Shown: positions 8,384 through 18,218 of the stretch, one piece after another
Numbering within the stretch: the stretch's first letter is position 1
Layout: every line of letters begins with the position of its first letter
Origin: an uncultured beta proteobacterium
GTDB lineage: Bacteria; Pseudomonadota; Gammaproteobacteria; Burkholderiales; Burkholderiaceae_C
NCBI GenBank assembly: GCA_903832285.1
Contig: CAILAY010000050.1
Coordinates: 95,012 to 159,011, forward strand
Direction of reading: 5' to 3'
Length of the DNA stretch: 64,000 nucleotides
Translations under genes and position numbers: made by a program
The notes under the pieces: model-generated
Database searches by the model: none
Told to the model about the DNA's origin: nothing
Seen by the model: the letters and a program-made list of their open reading frames with translations, nothing else

Positions 8384-9619
8384 TTAGTAGCGTTTTCCTG
8401 TGAGCGCCAGGGCGAAGCGCATGAGTCCGTAGGCCAGCCAATCCAGGGCGCGCGACCACAGCGTGCGCTGGGCGAACAGCGCCTGATCCAGCGGTCGACC
8501 CTGGGTACTCATGGCCAGTTCGAGGCGCGCCTTGAGGTCTATGGCAAAGCTGGCGTCCACCGCCACGACATTTGCCTCCCGTGCCAGCAGCAGGCTCAGG
8601 GGATCCAGGTTGGACGACCCGATGGTGACCCAGGGCTGACGATCCATGGCATCAATCACGGCCACTTTGGCGTGCAAAAAACTGGGGGCGTATTCGTGCA
8701 GTTCAATGCCGGCGGTGAGCAGTGAACCGTACACCGGACGGGCGGCATGGTAGGACATGAAATGCTCGTAGCGTCCTTGCAGCAATACCCGCACCTGCAC
8801 ACCGCGCCGTGCCGCATGCACCAGCGCCCGGCGCAGTTTGCCTCCGGGTAGAAAGTAGGCGTTGGCGATGGTGATGTCGTGACGGGCCGCACCGATGGCC
8901 CTGAGGTAGGTGCGCTCGATCGTGCGCCGGTGCTGGATGTTGTCGCGCAACACTAAAACCGCTTTGGCCACAGCCCTGTCCTTGCGCCGTTCAGTTGTGA
9001 ATGTCGGGGGCTTGGGCCGGGCTTTGCCGGCCAGCCGCGCTGACTCCCATGCTGCGCTCAGATCGCGTTCGCGCATTTGACGCAAGGCTTGCGTGCGCCA
9101 CCATAACTGACTCACGACCTCGTGCACGTCGTGCACCAGGGGTCCGCGCACGCGCACCGCAAAGTCAAATCGGGGCGCCTCCAGCCGGCCCTGCTGCAGA
9201 TCGTGGAAATCGTCCAGCACATTGATGCCGCCACAAAACGCGGTGCGCCCGTCGACCACGCACAGTTTGCGATGCAGTCGGCGCCAGCGGTTGGGAAGCA
9301 GCAGACCCAAGCGTCCCAGTGGGGAAAAAACGTGCCACTGCACTCCAGCCGCGGCAAAGCGCTGCTGCCAGTCTGCCGGTATGCGTGGAGTGCCCACACC
9401 ATCGACCATGAGGCGCACCACCACACCGCGGCGCGCCGCATGCACCAGCGCGATTGCTATGTCCGCACCCGCGCCCACGAAGTCGAAAATGTAGGTCTCA
9501 AGCAGCACCTCGCGTTGGGCATGCGAGATCTCTTCGATCATGGCGGCGAACAGTTCGACGCCGCCTTGCAGCAAGTGCAACTGATGGCCCGGCGCAAGCG
9601 CTGCCATGGCGCGTTTCAC
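8384..9619 (-). CDS. clsB: Cardiolipin synthase B (phospholipase D superfamily)
   Basis: A protein of about 411 residues with two PLD domains. The first catalytic motif is LHRKLCVVDGRTAFCGG and the second is LHAKVAVIDAMDRQPWVTIGSSN, both HxKxxxxD-type. ClsB joins phosphatidyl groups to make cardiolipin at the inner membrane. There is no N-terminal transmembrane segment, which fits ClsB better than ClsA. The proposed start is a GTG that overlaps the stop of the upstream EEP-family gene (GTGA), giving coupled translation; an ATG four codons later (9607) is the alternative. Confidence 0.87.
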   Translation of the reverse strand: MKRAMAALAPGHQLHLLQGGVELFAAMIEEISHAQREVLLETYIFDFVGAGADIAIALVHAARRGVVVRLMVDGVGTPRIPADWQQRFAAAGVQWHVFSPLGRLGLLLPNRWRRLHRKLCVVDGRTAFCGGINVLDDFHDLQQGRLEAPRFDFAVRVRGPLVHDVHEVVSQLWWRTQALRQMRERDLSAAWESARLAGKARPKPPTFTTERRKDRAVAKAVLVLRDNIQHRRTIERTYLRAIGAARHDITIANAYFLPGGKLRRALVHAARRGVQVRVLLQGRYEHFMSYHAARPVYGSLLTAGIELHEYAPSFLHAKVAVIDAMDRQPWVTIGSSNLDPLSLLLAREANVVAVDASFAIDLKARLELAMSTQGRPLDQALFAQRTLWSRALDWLAYGLMRFALALTGKRY

Positions 9620-10371
9620 GGGTCGAAGCCAAACTCCGCTATCAGCGGCAAATGGTCGGACATGCGCCACCAGATCGGGCCATGCGGCACATGGGCGGAC
9701 AGGGGTTTGAGTCCACGCACATAGATCCGGTCCAGATGCAGCAAAGGCAGGCGCGAAGGAAATGTTGGCAGGCGCACCGAATCAAAAGTTTGCAGGCCCA
9801 GTTCGGCCATGGGTCGATGCAGGCGCTCGCCCCAGTCGTTGAAGTCACCCGCCACCACCAGTGCCTGCTGCGGTGGAATTTCACGCTGCAGATAGCGACC
9901 GATGCTCTCGATTTGTCGCACCCGACCGGCGTGGATCAGGCCAAGGTGAACCACCACCACGTGCACGGCCGCCGCCTGCATCTGGACCAGCGTGTGCAGC
10001 AGCCCCCTTTGCTCGAAGCGGTGATCTGATACGTCCCTGTGCCGGGTCTGTAGTACCGGCCAGCGCGACAGCACCGCGTTGCCGTGCTCGCCGTGGCGTG
10101 TCACGGCGTTGCTGCGATACGCTGCCTCATAGCCCTCGGGTGCCAGAAAATCGGCCTGCGGCTGATCCGGCCAGCGTAAGAAGTGCCGCTGCTCGCGCCG
10201 GTGCTCGCTGCGCACTTCCTGCAGACAGATCACGTCTGCATCGAACTGCTCCACCGCGTGACCGATGTCATGGATTTGCAGTCGCCGCGTCGGACCGATG
10301 CCGCTCACGCCCTTGTGGATGTTCCACGTGGCTACGCGCAAAGTCGACGGAAACAGGTTGACGTTAGGCAC
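9616..10371 (-). CDS. Endonuclease/exonuclease/phosphatase (EEP) family protein
   Basis: A metal-dependent phosphoesterase of the DNase I-like EEP fold. The family landmarks are RVATWNIHKG at the start, DVICLQEVRSEH (metal-binding Glu), VVVHLGL, VVAGDFNDW (Asp/Asn pair) and the final SDHLPLIAEF. The frame is open to an ATG at 10425, but that would overlap the divergent apaH start, so a GTG at 10371 is preferred. The stop overlaps clsB, and this EEP-clsB pairing is frequent in betaproteobacteria, suggesting a role in lipid or membrane metabolism. The substrate is unknown. Confidence 0.82.
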   Translation of the reverse strand: MPNVNLFPSTLRVATWNIHKGVSGIGPTRRLQIHDIGHAVEQFDADVICLQEVRSEHRREQRHFLRWPDQPQADFLAPEGYEAAYRSNAVTRHGEHGNAVLSRWPVLQTRHRDVSDHRFEQRGLLHTLVQMQAAAVHVVVVHLGLIHAGRVRQIESIGRYLQREIPPQQALVVAGDFNDWGERLHRPMAELGLQTFDSVRLPTFPSRLPLLHLDRIYVRGLKPLSAHVPHGPIWWRMSDHLPLIAEFGFDP

Positions 10372-10423
10372 GGGGTAAATTGTGGCATCAATGGGCACAT
10401 CAGGACCTGACAAAATCGCCCTC

Positions 10424-11257
10424 ATGGCGAACTATTTGGTGGGCGATATCCAGGGTTGTGACGCGCCCCTTGGGCAACTGTTGGGCAAAATCGGTTTTTC
10501 CCCCAGCCGTGACGTGCTTTATGTGCTTGGCGACCTGGTGAATCGGGGGCCGGATTCGGCTACTGTGCTGCGTCGTCTGGTGAACCTGGGGGACGCAGCG
10601 CGCTGCGTCCTGGGCAATCACGACCTGCATTTGTTGGCCGTGGCCCACGGTGTAAGACCGGCGCGCGCGAACGACACGCTGGACGACGTGCTGCACGCGC
10701 CGGATCGGCAGCGCTTGATCGAGTGGCTGTGCCAGCAGCGTCTGGCTCTGTTCGAGCAGAACTGCTTGATGGTGCATGCCGGCGTGCTTCCGGGGTGGAC
10801 AGCTGAAAAGACCTTGAGCCTGGCCGCCGAGGTCGAAAGCGCATTGCAAGGTCCTGATTCGGTGGACTTCCTGCGGCAGATGTATGGCAGCGAACCGGCG
10901 CATTGGGACGATTCGCTGCGCGGCGCGGCTCGAACGCGGGTCATCGTCAACGCTTTGACGCGCATGCGTTTTTGCAGCCAGCAGGGAGTGATGGAGTTCT
11001 CTGCCAAGGAAGGAGCGACGTCCGCGCCCGCGGGCTACTTGCCGTGGTTTGACGTCCCCTCACGTCAGACCGCAAATGTGATGATTGCATTCGGCCACTG
11101 GTCCACGCTGGGCTTGATCCGGCGCGACAAACTGCTGGGTCTGGATACCGGTTGCGTCTGGGGCGGCTGTTTAAGCGCCGTACAAATTGACACTTCGGGC
11201 AAATGCGGCGCCGTGCTTCAAGTGCCTTGCCTGCAGGCGCAGGTGCCAGGCAGTTGA
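10424..11257 (+). CDS. apaH: Bis(5'-nucleosyl)-tetraphosphatase, symmetrical
   Basis: A 277-residue calcineurin-like metallophosphatase that splits diadenosine tetraphosphate into two ADP and can also decap Np4-capped RNA. The metal-binding motifs are in order: VGDIQGC (with the usual His replaced, as is normal in ApaH), VLGDLVNRGPDS, and VLGNHDLHLLA, then VHAGVLPGW and the late FGHWSTLGL. Another ATG 14 codons upstream is open but MANYLVGDIQG is the conserved N terminus. It is divergent from the EEP gene and the two share the short region around 10372-10423 for promoters. Confidence 0.93.
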   Translation: MANYLVGDIQGCDAPLGQLLGKIGFSPSRDVLYVLGDLVNRGPDSATVLRRLVNLGDAARCVLGNHDLHLLAVAHGVRPARANDTLDDVLHAPDRQRLIEWLCQQRLALFEQNCLMVHAGVLPGWTAEKTLSLAAEVESALQGPDSVDFLRQMYGSEPAHWDDSLRGAARTRVIVNALTRMRFCSQQGVMEFSAKEGATSAPAGYLPWFDVPSRQTANVMIAFGHWSTLGLIRRDKLLGLDTGCVWGGCLSAVQIDTSGKCGAVLQVPCLQAQVPGS

Positions 11258-11289
11258 CGCGGTCACCTCAGGTCGACACTGCAGTGCGT

Positions 11290-11709
11290 TCAGTGGCTGG
11301 CGCAGGCGGCACCCGCGTTTTCCGCCATGGGGGCGTCGCGCTGCAGGCCCGCCGTCTGCAGACGTTGCTCGTAGTCAAGCCACAGCGACTCCTGCTTGGA
11401 CCCGAGGAAGTAGAGGTAATCCCAAGAGAATATGCCACTGTCATGGCCATCCGAAAACGTCGGTTGCACGGCGTAATTTCCCACCGGTTCAAGCGCGCTC
11501 AGGTCCACTTCGCGCTTACCCGTTTGCAGCACTTCCTGGCCAGGGCCATGGCCCTGCACCTCGGCCGAAGGCGAATAGATGCGCATCAATTCAAACGGTA
11601 TGCGAAAGGCGGCGCCATCGGAAAAGGCAACCTCCAGTACTCGTGACTGATTGTGCACCGTCAATGTCTGTGGCGTCGGTGCGCCCGTCTGCAAACCTGC
11701 CATTTTCAT
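11290..11709 (-). CDS. DUF971 family protein (gamma-butyrobetaine hydroxylase N-terminal-like domain)
   Basis: A 139-residue small protein with the DUF971 fold. The segments TLTVHNQSRVLEVAFSDG, FRIPFELMRIYSPSAEVQGHG, and GIFSWDYLYFLG are characteristic. In bacteria such stand-alone domains often lie near Fe-S or ubiquinone genes, but here it stands alone between apaH (convergent) and a dead gene. The first ATG (11709) is used; the second, two codons later, is equally possible. The biochemical function is unknown. Confidence 0.82.
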   Translation of the reverse strand: MKMAGLQTGAPTPQTLTVHNQSRVLEVAFSDGAAFRIPFELMRIYSPSAEVQGHGPGQEVLQTGKREVDLSALEPVGNYAVQPTFSDGHDSGIFSWDYLYFLGSKQESLWLDYEQRLQTAGLQRDAPMAENAGAACASH

Positions 11710-11759
11710 CTCTCCCTAAACGTGAAAGTTGGTTGTCTGGTGTCACTCCAGACACTGCG

Positions 11760-12080
11760 TCAAAACCGCCCCATGATGTTAACGTGCAGCTTTTGATCAC
11801 CGGCCTGTGGCGACGTGTTGTTCACCGTCAGTGGCCCTACGCTGCCTACGAACACACGGCCCCAATCGGCCGCAGCCGAAAACTTTCCCACCGCGTACCG
11901 TAGGCCAAAACCGGCACTGGCCAGCTGGTCGGTATCGGGCTTGGTGGTGCCATTGCTTGCGACGTTTTTCAACCCGCCGCCATCCGCGAAGGCCAGCAGG
12001 CGCAGGCCGCGCGTCAATTCGACTGTCGTGAACTCTAGCGTAATCGACAAACCCCTGTTGCCCGAAAGGCCGACCACCAT
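11760..12080 (-). pseudogene. C-terminal remnant of a TpsB-type (ShlB/FhaC/HecB) haemolysin secretion/activation protein
   Basis: About 107 codons encode the last strands of a two-partner-secretion outer-membrane barrel: LRLLAFADGGGL, then DQLASAGFGLRYAVGKFSAAADWGRV, and a C-terminal GDQKLHVNIMGRF ending in Phe. A complete TpsB is around 550 residues with POTRA domains, which are absent here. In the DNA just upstream (about 12080-12240), a different frame encodes RSSRRLKDNLVEYL, also barrel-like but not joined in frame. No TpsA partner is nearby. This looks like a decayed leftover of a larger locus. Confidence 0.6.
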
Positions 12081-12226
12081 GCAACAAATATTCGACCAAA
12101 TTATCCTTCAACCGTCGTGACGAACGAATGAACAATGCGAATTCATTTTCTTGCCTACCGTCCTGGGCCAACTCCATCGCGACGGCTGTGAAGCGCACGC
12201 TACCGATCAGGTCAGGGGAGTCCAGA

Positions 12227-12661
12227 TCAGAGTAGGAGGGAGAGGCGGTGCGCCAGTTCGTCCGCCAGCGGTAGCAGACGTTGCTGCACGGCAAGGAGTT
12301 CTTCCGGGGTCACTTTGCGCAGCGCCGGGGCCCACACCGGTGCCGGGAAATGACTGTCCCAATCGAAACGGGCGATGATGTGCCAGTGCAGGTGCGGCAC
12401 CATATTACCCAAAGCGGCGATGTTGATCTTGGTCGGTTGCAGCAGTTGGCGCAATGTCTTTTCGACCGAGACAACCACCCGCATGCACAGCAACTGATCG
12501 GCATCGGAAAGGTCCGAAAACTCCGCCACATGCTCGGTCCACACGACCCGGTAAAAGGCGGGGAACCCTGCCTCCGCGGCGCGAATGACGCGAAACTTTT
12601 TCGCCTGGAAGACGAGCACACCCCCCAGGGCGTCGCACAGCGGGCAGCTTTGATGGGTCAT
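12227..12661 (-). CDS. HIT-family protein
   Basis: A 144-residue member of the histidine-triad nucleotide-binding superfamily. The catalytic HxHxH motif appears as PHLHWHIIARF. An N-terminal CPLC pair may hold a metal. HIT proteins hydrolyse nucleotide phosphoramidates or dinucleoside polyphosphates. The start at 12661 is chosen for family length; an ATG four codons upstream (12673) is also possible, and neither has a strong ribosome site. The gene follows the DUF3683 oxidoreductase in the same direction after 28 nt. Confidence 0.87.
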   Translation of the reverse strand: MTHQSCPLCDALGGVLVFQAKKFRVIRAAEAGFPAFYRVVWTEHVAEFSDLSDADQLLCMRVVVSVEKTLRQLLQPTKINIAALGNMVPHLHWHIIARFDWDSHFPAPVWAPALRKVTPEELLAVQQRLLPLADELAHRLSLLL

Positions 12662-12689
12662 GGTGGGATGCATTCGGTTAACGTCAAAG

Positions 12690-15600
12690 CTAGACCAGAA
12701 CGCGTTCGATCCCGCCGCGGTTGGCTGCGGCCACATACTCGGGCATCCAGTCCTCGCCAAGGATTTGCCTGGCCATCTCGACCACGATGTAGTCGGCCTC
12801 CAGCAGGCCGTTGTCCAGGTCTTCCCCAAAGCGGCCCAGACCCTGCAGACAGGCCGGACAGGAGGTGAGCATCCTGACGTTGGCCTTGGGTCCAACCAGT
12901 CCCTGTGCACGCAGCGTGGCTTCGCCCTTGAGGATCTCTTCCTCCTTGCGAAAGCGCACCTGGGTCGAGATGTCGGGCCGGTTAAGGCTCAGCGTTCCCG
13001 ATTCACCGCAGCAGCGCTCCGATTTGATGACGCCGTCGCCTAGCAGGGCCTTGACCGTCTTCATCGGGTCCTGCAACTTCATCGGGCTGTGACAGGGGTC
13101 GTGGTAGAGGTAACCGCCGCGCTTGTTGTCCAGCGTTATGCTCTTCTCCAGCAGGTATTCGTGAATGTCGATGATTCGGCAGCCCGGGAATATCTTGTTG
13201 AACTCGTAGCCCTGCAACTGGTCGTAGCAGGTGCCGCAGCTCACCACCACGGTCTTGATGTCCAGGTAGTTCAGCGTATTGGCCACGCGGTGGAACAGCA
13301 CGCGGTTGTCGGTGATTATTTTTTCGGCCTTGTCGAACTGGCCGGCGCCGCGCTGCGGATAGCCGCAGCACAAATAGCCCGGCGGCAACACGGTCTGCAC
13401 ACCTGCGTGCCAGAGCATGGCTTGCGTTGCCAGACCCACCTGCGAGAACAGGCGCTCGGAGCCGCAACCTGGGAAATAGAAGACGGCCTCGGTTTCAGAG
13501 TTGGTGGCCTGCGGGTCGCGAATGATGGGGACGTAGGCCTTGTCCTCGATGTCGAGTAGGGCCCGCGCCGTTCTTTTCGGCAGTCCACCTGGTAGCTTTT
13601 TGTTGATGAAGTGAATCACCTGCTGCTTCATTGGCGCCGTGCCCACCGTGGCTGGCGGCGCTTTCGTCTGTTTGCGTGCCACCAATTTCATCAGGTCATG
13701 CGCCCAGCGCTGCGAACGCATGCCGATGTTGACCATCACGGAACGAGCCGCCTTGATGGTCTGCGGGTTCGTGGCGTTGAGCAGGAACATGGCGGCCGCA
13801 CCGGCCGGACGGAAACTCTTTTGTCCCATCTTGCGCAGCAGGTTGCGCATGTTCATGGAGACGTCGCCAAAGTCGATGTCCACCGGGCAGGGCGTCAGAC
13901 ACTTGTGGCAGACAGTGCAGTGATCGGCCACGTCCTCGAACTCCTGCCAGTGCTTGATCGAAATGCCGCGGCGCGTTTGCTCTTCGTACAGAAACGCTTC
14001 CACCAAAAGCGAGGTGGCCAGAATCTTGTTGCGCGGGCTGTACAGCAGATTGGCGCGCGGCACATGGGTGGCGCACACCGGCTTGCATTTTCCGCAGCGC
14101 AGGCAGTCCTTCACACTGTCGGCAATCGCGCCGATGTCGGACTGCTGCATGATCAGCGACTCGTGCCCCATCAAGCCGAAGCTTGGCGTGTAGGCGTTGG
14201 TGAGATCGGCGTATAGAACGCCCCCACGCTCCGCCGCTTCGCGGGTCGCTGCCCCACGAGGGGGGTGAATCGCCTTGAGGCGGTCCAGCGGCGAATCGAC
14301 CTCTGACGCCAGACTTGCCAGAGTTGAATGCTCCTTTTTTCGTAGCAGCTTGCCTTTGTTGAAGCGACCTTCAGGATCAATCCTGGCTTTGTAATCGGCG
14401 AACGGCTGCAGTTCGGCGTCGCTGAGGTATTCGAGCTTGGTGATGCCGATACCGTGTTCGCCCGAGATCACGCCGTCCAGGGATCGCGCCAACGCCATGA
14501 TGCGTTTGACCGCACCGTGCGCACTTTGCAGCATGTCATAGTCGTCGCTGTTGACCGGCAGATTGGTGTGCACATTGCCGTCGCCGGCGTGCATGTGCAG
14601 CGCGGCCCAGACGCGGCCTTTTAGCACCCGATTGTGGATGGCGCTGCACTCCGACAGGATGGGCGCAAACATGCCTCCGGTGAAGATGTCCAGCAACGGT
14701 GCGCGCAACTGCGTCTTCCAGCTTGCGCGCAGACTGTGTTCCTGCAACTGGGGAAACAACGGTTCCACATGGTCGAGCCAGCCCTGCCACAGTGTGCGCA
14801 CCTCGGCCACCAGCGCCAGCGCCTGGTCGACACGCTCCTGCAGCATCTCGGGCGAGGGGATTTCGCTGGCGTCGTCGTGCCGTCCAAGGGGAAGATTTCC
14901 CTGAGTGAGAAACTCCTGCAGTGCGTCACACAACTGGATCTTGTTCTGCAGGCTAAGTTCGATATTGATGCGTTCGATGCCGTCGGTGTACTCGGCCATG
15001 CGTGGCAGCGGGATCACCACGTCCTCGTTGATCTTGAACGCGTTCGTATGCCGGGAGATCGCCGCGGTGCGCTTGCGATCGAGCCAGAACTTCTTGCGCG
15101 CTTCGGGGCTGATGGCAACAAAGCCTTCACCACTGCGCGAGTTGGCGATACGTACCACCTCGGACGTGGCGCGCGCCACCGCGTCGGCATCATTGCCCGC
15201 GATGTCGCCAAACAGCACCATCTTGGGCAGACCACCGCGCTTGGATTTGGTGGCGTAACCCACGGCCTTGAGATAGCGGTCGTCCATGTGCTCCAGTCCG
15301 GCGAGCAGCACACCTGTTCGTTTCTGCTCCGCGAACATGAAGTCCTTGATCTCGACGATGCTGGGAACGGCGTTGCGCGCATGGCCGAAGAACTCCAGGC
15401 ACACGGTGCGCGTGTGCTGCGGCATGCGGTGCACGATCCAGCGCGCGCTGGTGATGAGTCCGTCGCAGCCTTCTTTCTGTATGCCCGGCAGGCCGCTGAG
15501 GAACTTGTCGGTCACGTCCTTGCCCAGCCCCTCCTTGCGAAAGCTGGCGCCCGGGATGTCAAGCTGTTCTGTGCGCAGTAGCGTCTTGCCATCGGCCTTG

Positions 15601-16673
15601 AAGGTCTTGAGTTCGAAGCTGGCCACGGCCGCGTCGTGAATCTTGCCCAGATTGTGGTTGAGGCGCGTGACTTCCAGCCACTCGGCCTGCGGTGTCACCA
15701 TGCGCCAGGACGCCAGATTGTCCAGCGCCGTGCCCCAGAGTACAGCCTTCTTGCCACCGGCGTTCATGGCGATATTGCCGCCGATGCAGGATGCTTCAGC
15801 CGAGGTCGGGTCGACTGCAAACACGTAGCCTGCGCGCTCTGCAGCATCGGTCACACGCTGGGTCACGACACCGGCTTCGGTCCAGACCGTGGCCACGGTC
15901 TGCTCCAATCCCGGAAGTTGCACCATCTGCACCTCCGTCATGGCTTCCAGCTTTTCGGTGTTGATGACCGCGCTCTTCCATGTCAGCGGAACGGCGCCGC
16001 CCGTGTAGCCGGTGCCACCACCGCGCGGCACGATGCTTAGACCCAGGTCGATGCAGGTTTTCACCAGGGCCACCATCTCTGCTTCCGTATCGGGCGTGAG
16101 CACCACAAACGGGTATTCGACGCGCCAGTCGGTGGCGTCGGTCACGTGCGAGACGCGGCTCAAGCCGTCGAACTTGATGTTGTCTGCAGCAGTGACGCGT
16201 CCCAGCCTGCGCTGACCCTGTCGGCGCAGCGAACGCACTTCGTCAAACATGCTATCAAAGGCCTGGATGGTCTTTGCAGCAGCGTCGTAAAGTTCACCCA
16301 CCAGAGCATCGCGCTCGGCATCCACATCAGGCGTGCGCCGCTTTTGTACCTCACCCAGGCGGTGCGTCAGCGCCTCCACCAGCAGGGCGCGGCGCTTCGG
16401 GTTGTCCAGCAAATCATCCTGCAGGTAGGGGTTGCGCTGCACCACCCAGATGTCGCCCAGCACCTCGTACAACATGCGCGCGGAGCGTCCCGTGCGCCGT
16501 TCCTGCCGCAGCTGTGTCAGCACCTCCCAGCAACGCGGTCCCAACAGCCGCAGCACGATCTCGCGGTCCGAGAAAGAGGTGTAGTTGTATGGAATCTCTC
16601 GGATTCGCTGTTGCGAGTGAGCCTCAGGGCCGACTGCAGATGTGATTGCGGTGTGCGAAGTGGGAGCGTTCAT
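12690..16673 (-). CDS. Very large FAD-linked oxidase / Fe-S / CCG-domain oxidoreductase (DUF3683 family)
   Basis: A 1327-residue protein. An N-terminal DUF3683 region (about 1-160) is followed by a PCMH-type FAD-binding domain (from about 185; [15 protein letters not shown] near 217-230) and a GlcD-like C-terminal FAD oxidase domain. Next come two 4Fe-4S clusters ([11 protein letters not shown] near 855 and [12 protein letters not shown] near 915), then GlcF-like cysteine-rich repeats ([26 protein letters not shown]). It resembles a fusion of glycolate/D-lactate dehydrogenase subunits GlcD and GlcF. A 2-hydroxyacid is the likely substrate, with electrons passed to the quinone pool; both are inferred. 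A repeat-derived segment is read in frame at about residues 791-820 (see repeat entry). Confidence 0.9.
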   Translation of the reverse strand: MNAPTSHTAITSAVGPEAHSQQRIREIPYNYTSFSDREIVLRLLGPRCWEVLTQLRQERRTGRSARMLYEVLGDIWVVQRNPYLQDDLLDNPKRRALLVEALTHRLGEVQKRRTPDVDAERDALVGELYDAAAKTIQAFDSMFDEVRSLRRQGQRRLGRVTAADNIKFDGLSRVSHVTDATDWRVEYPFVVLTPDTEAEMVALVKTCIDLGLSIVPRGGGTGYTGGAVPLTWKSAVINTEKLEAMTEVQMVQLPGLEQTVATVWTEAGVVTQRVTDAAERAGYVFAVDPTSAEASCIGGNIAMNAGGKKAVLWGTALDNLASWRMVTPQAEWLEVTRLNHNLGKIHDAAVASFELKTFKADGKTLLRTEQLDIPGASFRKEGLGKDVTDKFLSGLPGIQKEGCDGLITSARWIVHRMPQHTRTVCLEFFGHARNAVPSIVEIKDFMFAEQKRTGVLLAGLEHMDDRYLKAVGYATKSKRGGLPKMVLFGDIAGNDADAVARATSEVVRIANSRSGEGFVAISPEARKKFWLDRKRTAAISRHTNAFKINEDVVIPLPRMAEYTDGIERINIELSLQNKIQLCDALQEFLTQGNLPLGRHDDASEIPSPEMLQERVDQALALVAEVRTLWQGWLDHVEPLFPQLQEHSLRASWKTQLRAPLLDIFTGGMFAPILSECSAIHNRVLKGRVWAALHMHAGDGNVHTNLPVNSDDYDMLQSAHGAVKRIMALARSLDGVISGEHGIGITKLEYLSDAELQPFADYKARIDPEGRFNKGKLLRKKEHSTLASLASEVDSPLDRLKAIHPPRGAATREAAERGGVLYADLTNAYTPSFGLMGHESLIMQQSDIGAIADSVKDCLRCGKCKPVCATHVPRANLLYSPRNKILATSLLVEAFLYEEQTRRGISIKHWQEFEDVADHCTVCHKCLTPCPVDIDFGDVSMNMRNLLRKMGQKSFRPAGAAAMFLLNATNPQTIKAARSVMVNIGMRSQRWAHDLMKLVARKQTKAPPATVGTAPMKQQVIHFINKKLPGGLPKRTARALLDIEDKAYVPIIRDPQATNSETEAVFYFPGCGSERLFSQVGLATQAMLWHAGVQTVLPPGYLCCGYPQRGAGQFDKAEKIITDNRVLFHRVANTLNYLDIKTVVVSCGTCYDQLQGYEFNKIFPGCRIIDIHEYLLEKSITLDNKRGGYLYHDPCHSPMKLQDPMKTVKALLGDGVIKSERCCGESGTLSLNRPDISTQVRFRKEEEILKGEATLRAQGLVGPKANVRMLTSCPACLQGLGRFGEDLDNGLLEADYIVVEMARQILGEDWMPEYVAAANRGGIERVLV
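14219..14291. repeat. Comamonadaceae-type GC-rich palindromic repeat inside the oxidoreductase gene
   Basis: The stretch carries CGCCCCCACGCTCCGCCG, GCGGGTCGCTGCCCC and ACGAGGGGGG, a pattern I recognise as an interspersed repeat in Comamonadaceae genomes, usually intergenic. Here it is in frame and encodes [16 protein letters not shown] between the flavin and Fe-S halves. A shorter related stretch (GCGGGTCGAGCACCCCCGAG) is at 47711-47730. Confidence 0.55.
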
Positions 16674-16829
16674 CGAGTTCAGAAGTGAAGGCCGGACGGT
16701 ACCGACCAGCCCAAACCGATGTTACCGCAGCGCAGCATTCAGACACTGGGGCAAGGCCATGCGCCACGGTCATTGCGCCCCTCATGGAAACCCCGGTAGG
16801 CGCGGGCGGCGAAAGCGGGTTAAATATTG

Positions 16830-16847
16830 CTGTCACAAAACTAACCT
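16830..16847 (+). promoter_or_regulatory. Candidate Pho box upstream of ugpB
   Basis: CTGTCAC-AAAA-CTAACCT has the 7-4-7 layout of a PhoB site. The first half matches the consensus CTGTCAT in 6 of 7 positions; the second half is weak. It lies 29 nt before the ugpB start, where a PhoB-activated promoter would be expected, and ugp operons are classic Pho-regulon members. Confidence 0.4.
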
Positions 16848-16875
16848 ATCGTCGAACATTCCTCTAGGAGATTTC

Positions 16876-18180
16876 ATGAAAAGATACCTCGCAGCCGTGG
16901 CCCTCGTCGCCGCCGCAGTCATGCCGGCACAGGCACAAACCGAAATCCAGTGGTGGCACTCGATGACTGCCGTCAACAACGAGTGGGTGAACGATCTGGC
17001 CAAAGACTTCAATGCTAGCCAGAAAGAATACAAGATTAATCCCGTATTCAAGGGCAGCTACGACGAATCTATGACCGCTGCGATCGCCGCTTTCCGGGCT
17101 GGCAATGCGCCCAACATACTGCAGGTTTTTGAGGTCGGAACGGCGACGATGATGGCAAGCAAGGGTGCCATCGTTCCTGTGGCGCAGGTGATGAAGGATG
17201 CGGGCTACAAGTTCGATCCGACGGCCTACGTGTCTGCCGTGGCGGGTTACTACACGGCGCCAAACGGCCAGATGTTGAGTTTCCCTTTCAACAGTTCGAC
17301 CACCATTTTCTACATCAACAAGGACGCCTTCAAGGCCGCCGGAATCGATGCCGCCAAGCCTCCAACCACCTGGCCGGAAGTCGCTCTCGCAGCCGCCAAG
17401 CTCAAGGCCAGCGGCCACAAATGCCCGCTCACCATTGCCTGGCAAGGCTGGACGCAACTGGAGAGCTTCTCGGCTTGGCACAACGTGGAATTCGCAACCA
17501 AATCCAACGGCTTGGCAGGTCTGGACGCGCGACTAAAGGTGGACTCGCCACTGCACCAGCGTCATATCGAAAACCTGGCGAATATGGCCAAGCAGGGTCT
17601 GTTCATCTACAAGGGTCGGGCCAATGTGCCTGAAGCCAGCTTTGTTTCGGGCGAATGCGCGATGATCACAACGTCGGCCGGCTTCTACGGCAATGTCGCC
17701 AAGAACGCCAAGTTCTCCTATGCACTCGCGACGCTTCCCTACTACCCTGACGTGCCTGGCGCGCCACAAAACACTGTCATCGGGGGCGCCAGCCTGTGGG
17801 TCATGGCGGGTAAGAAGCCCGCCGAATACAAGGGTGTTGCCGCCTTCTTCAACTACATCTCCAGCCCCGAGGTTCAGTCCGCCAGCCATAAGCGCACCGG
17901 ATATCTGCCCATTACCACGGCGGCCTACCAGTTGACCGAAAAGTCCGGTTTCTACAAGGAAAAACCCGGCACCGATATCGCCGTCACGCAGATGATCCGC
18001 AAGGTGACCGATAAGAGCCGTGGCATCCGCCTGGGCAACTACGTGCAGATTCGCCAGGTGGAAGACGAAGAACTCGAACAGGTCTGGAGCGGCAAGAAGT
18101 CCGCCAAGGAAGCGCTGGACGCGATCGTGAAGCGCGGCGACGAACTGCTGGAGCGCTTCCAGAAGGCAAATAAGTCCTAG
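16876..18180 (+). CDS. ugpB: sn-glycerol-3-phosphate ABC transporter, periplasmic binding protein
   Basis: A 434-residue extracellular solute-binding protein. It has a clear Sec signal peptide (positively charged start, hydrophobic core, likely cut after Ala20 in PAQA), then TEIQWWHSM and the family segments [37 protein letters not shown] and [14 protein letters not shown]. It captures glycerol 3-phosphate and glycerophosphodiesters in the periplasm. The frame is open far upstream, but the ATG at 16876 has an AGGAG site and begins the signal peptide. It is the first gene of ugpBAECQ, and a candidate Pho box stands just upstream. Confidence 0.95.
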   Translation: MKRYLAAVALVAAAVMPAQAQTEIQWWHSMTAVNNEWVNDLAKDFNASQKEYKINPVFKGSYDESMTAAIAAFRAGNAPNILQVFEVGTATMMASKGAIVPVAQVMKDAGYKFDPTAYVSAVAGYYTAPNGQMLSFPFNSSTTIFYINKDAFKAAGIDAAKPPTTWPEVALAAAKLKASGHKCPLTIAWQGWTQLESFSAWHNVEFATKSNGLAGLDARLKVDSPLHQRHIENLANMAKQGLFIYKGRANVPEASFVSGECAMITTSAGFYGNVAKNAKFSYALATLPYYPDVPGAPQNTVIGGASLWVMAGKKPAEYKGVAAFFNYISSPEVQSASHKRTGYLPITTAAYQLTEKSGFYKEKPGTDIAVTQMIRKVTDKSRGIRLGNYVQIRQVEDEELEQVWSGKKSAKEALDAIVKRGDELLERFQKANKS

Positions 18181-18218
18181 GCGCGACGACTTATTGCAGC
18201 AGTGCTCGTTCGCACTTC

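Noticed and set aside
14634..15581. Long open frames opposite the DUF3683 oxidoreductase
   Set aside because: Composition and lack of any domain fit antisense of a GC-rich gene.
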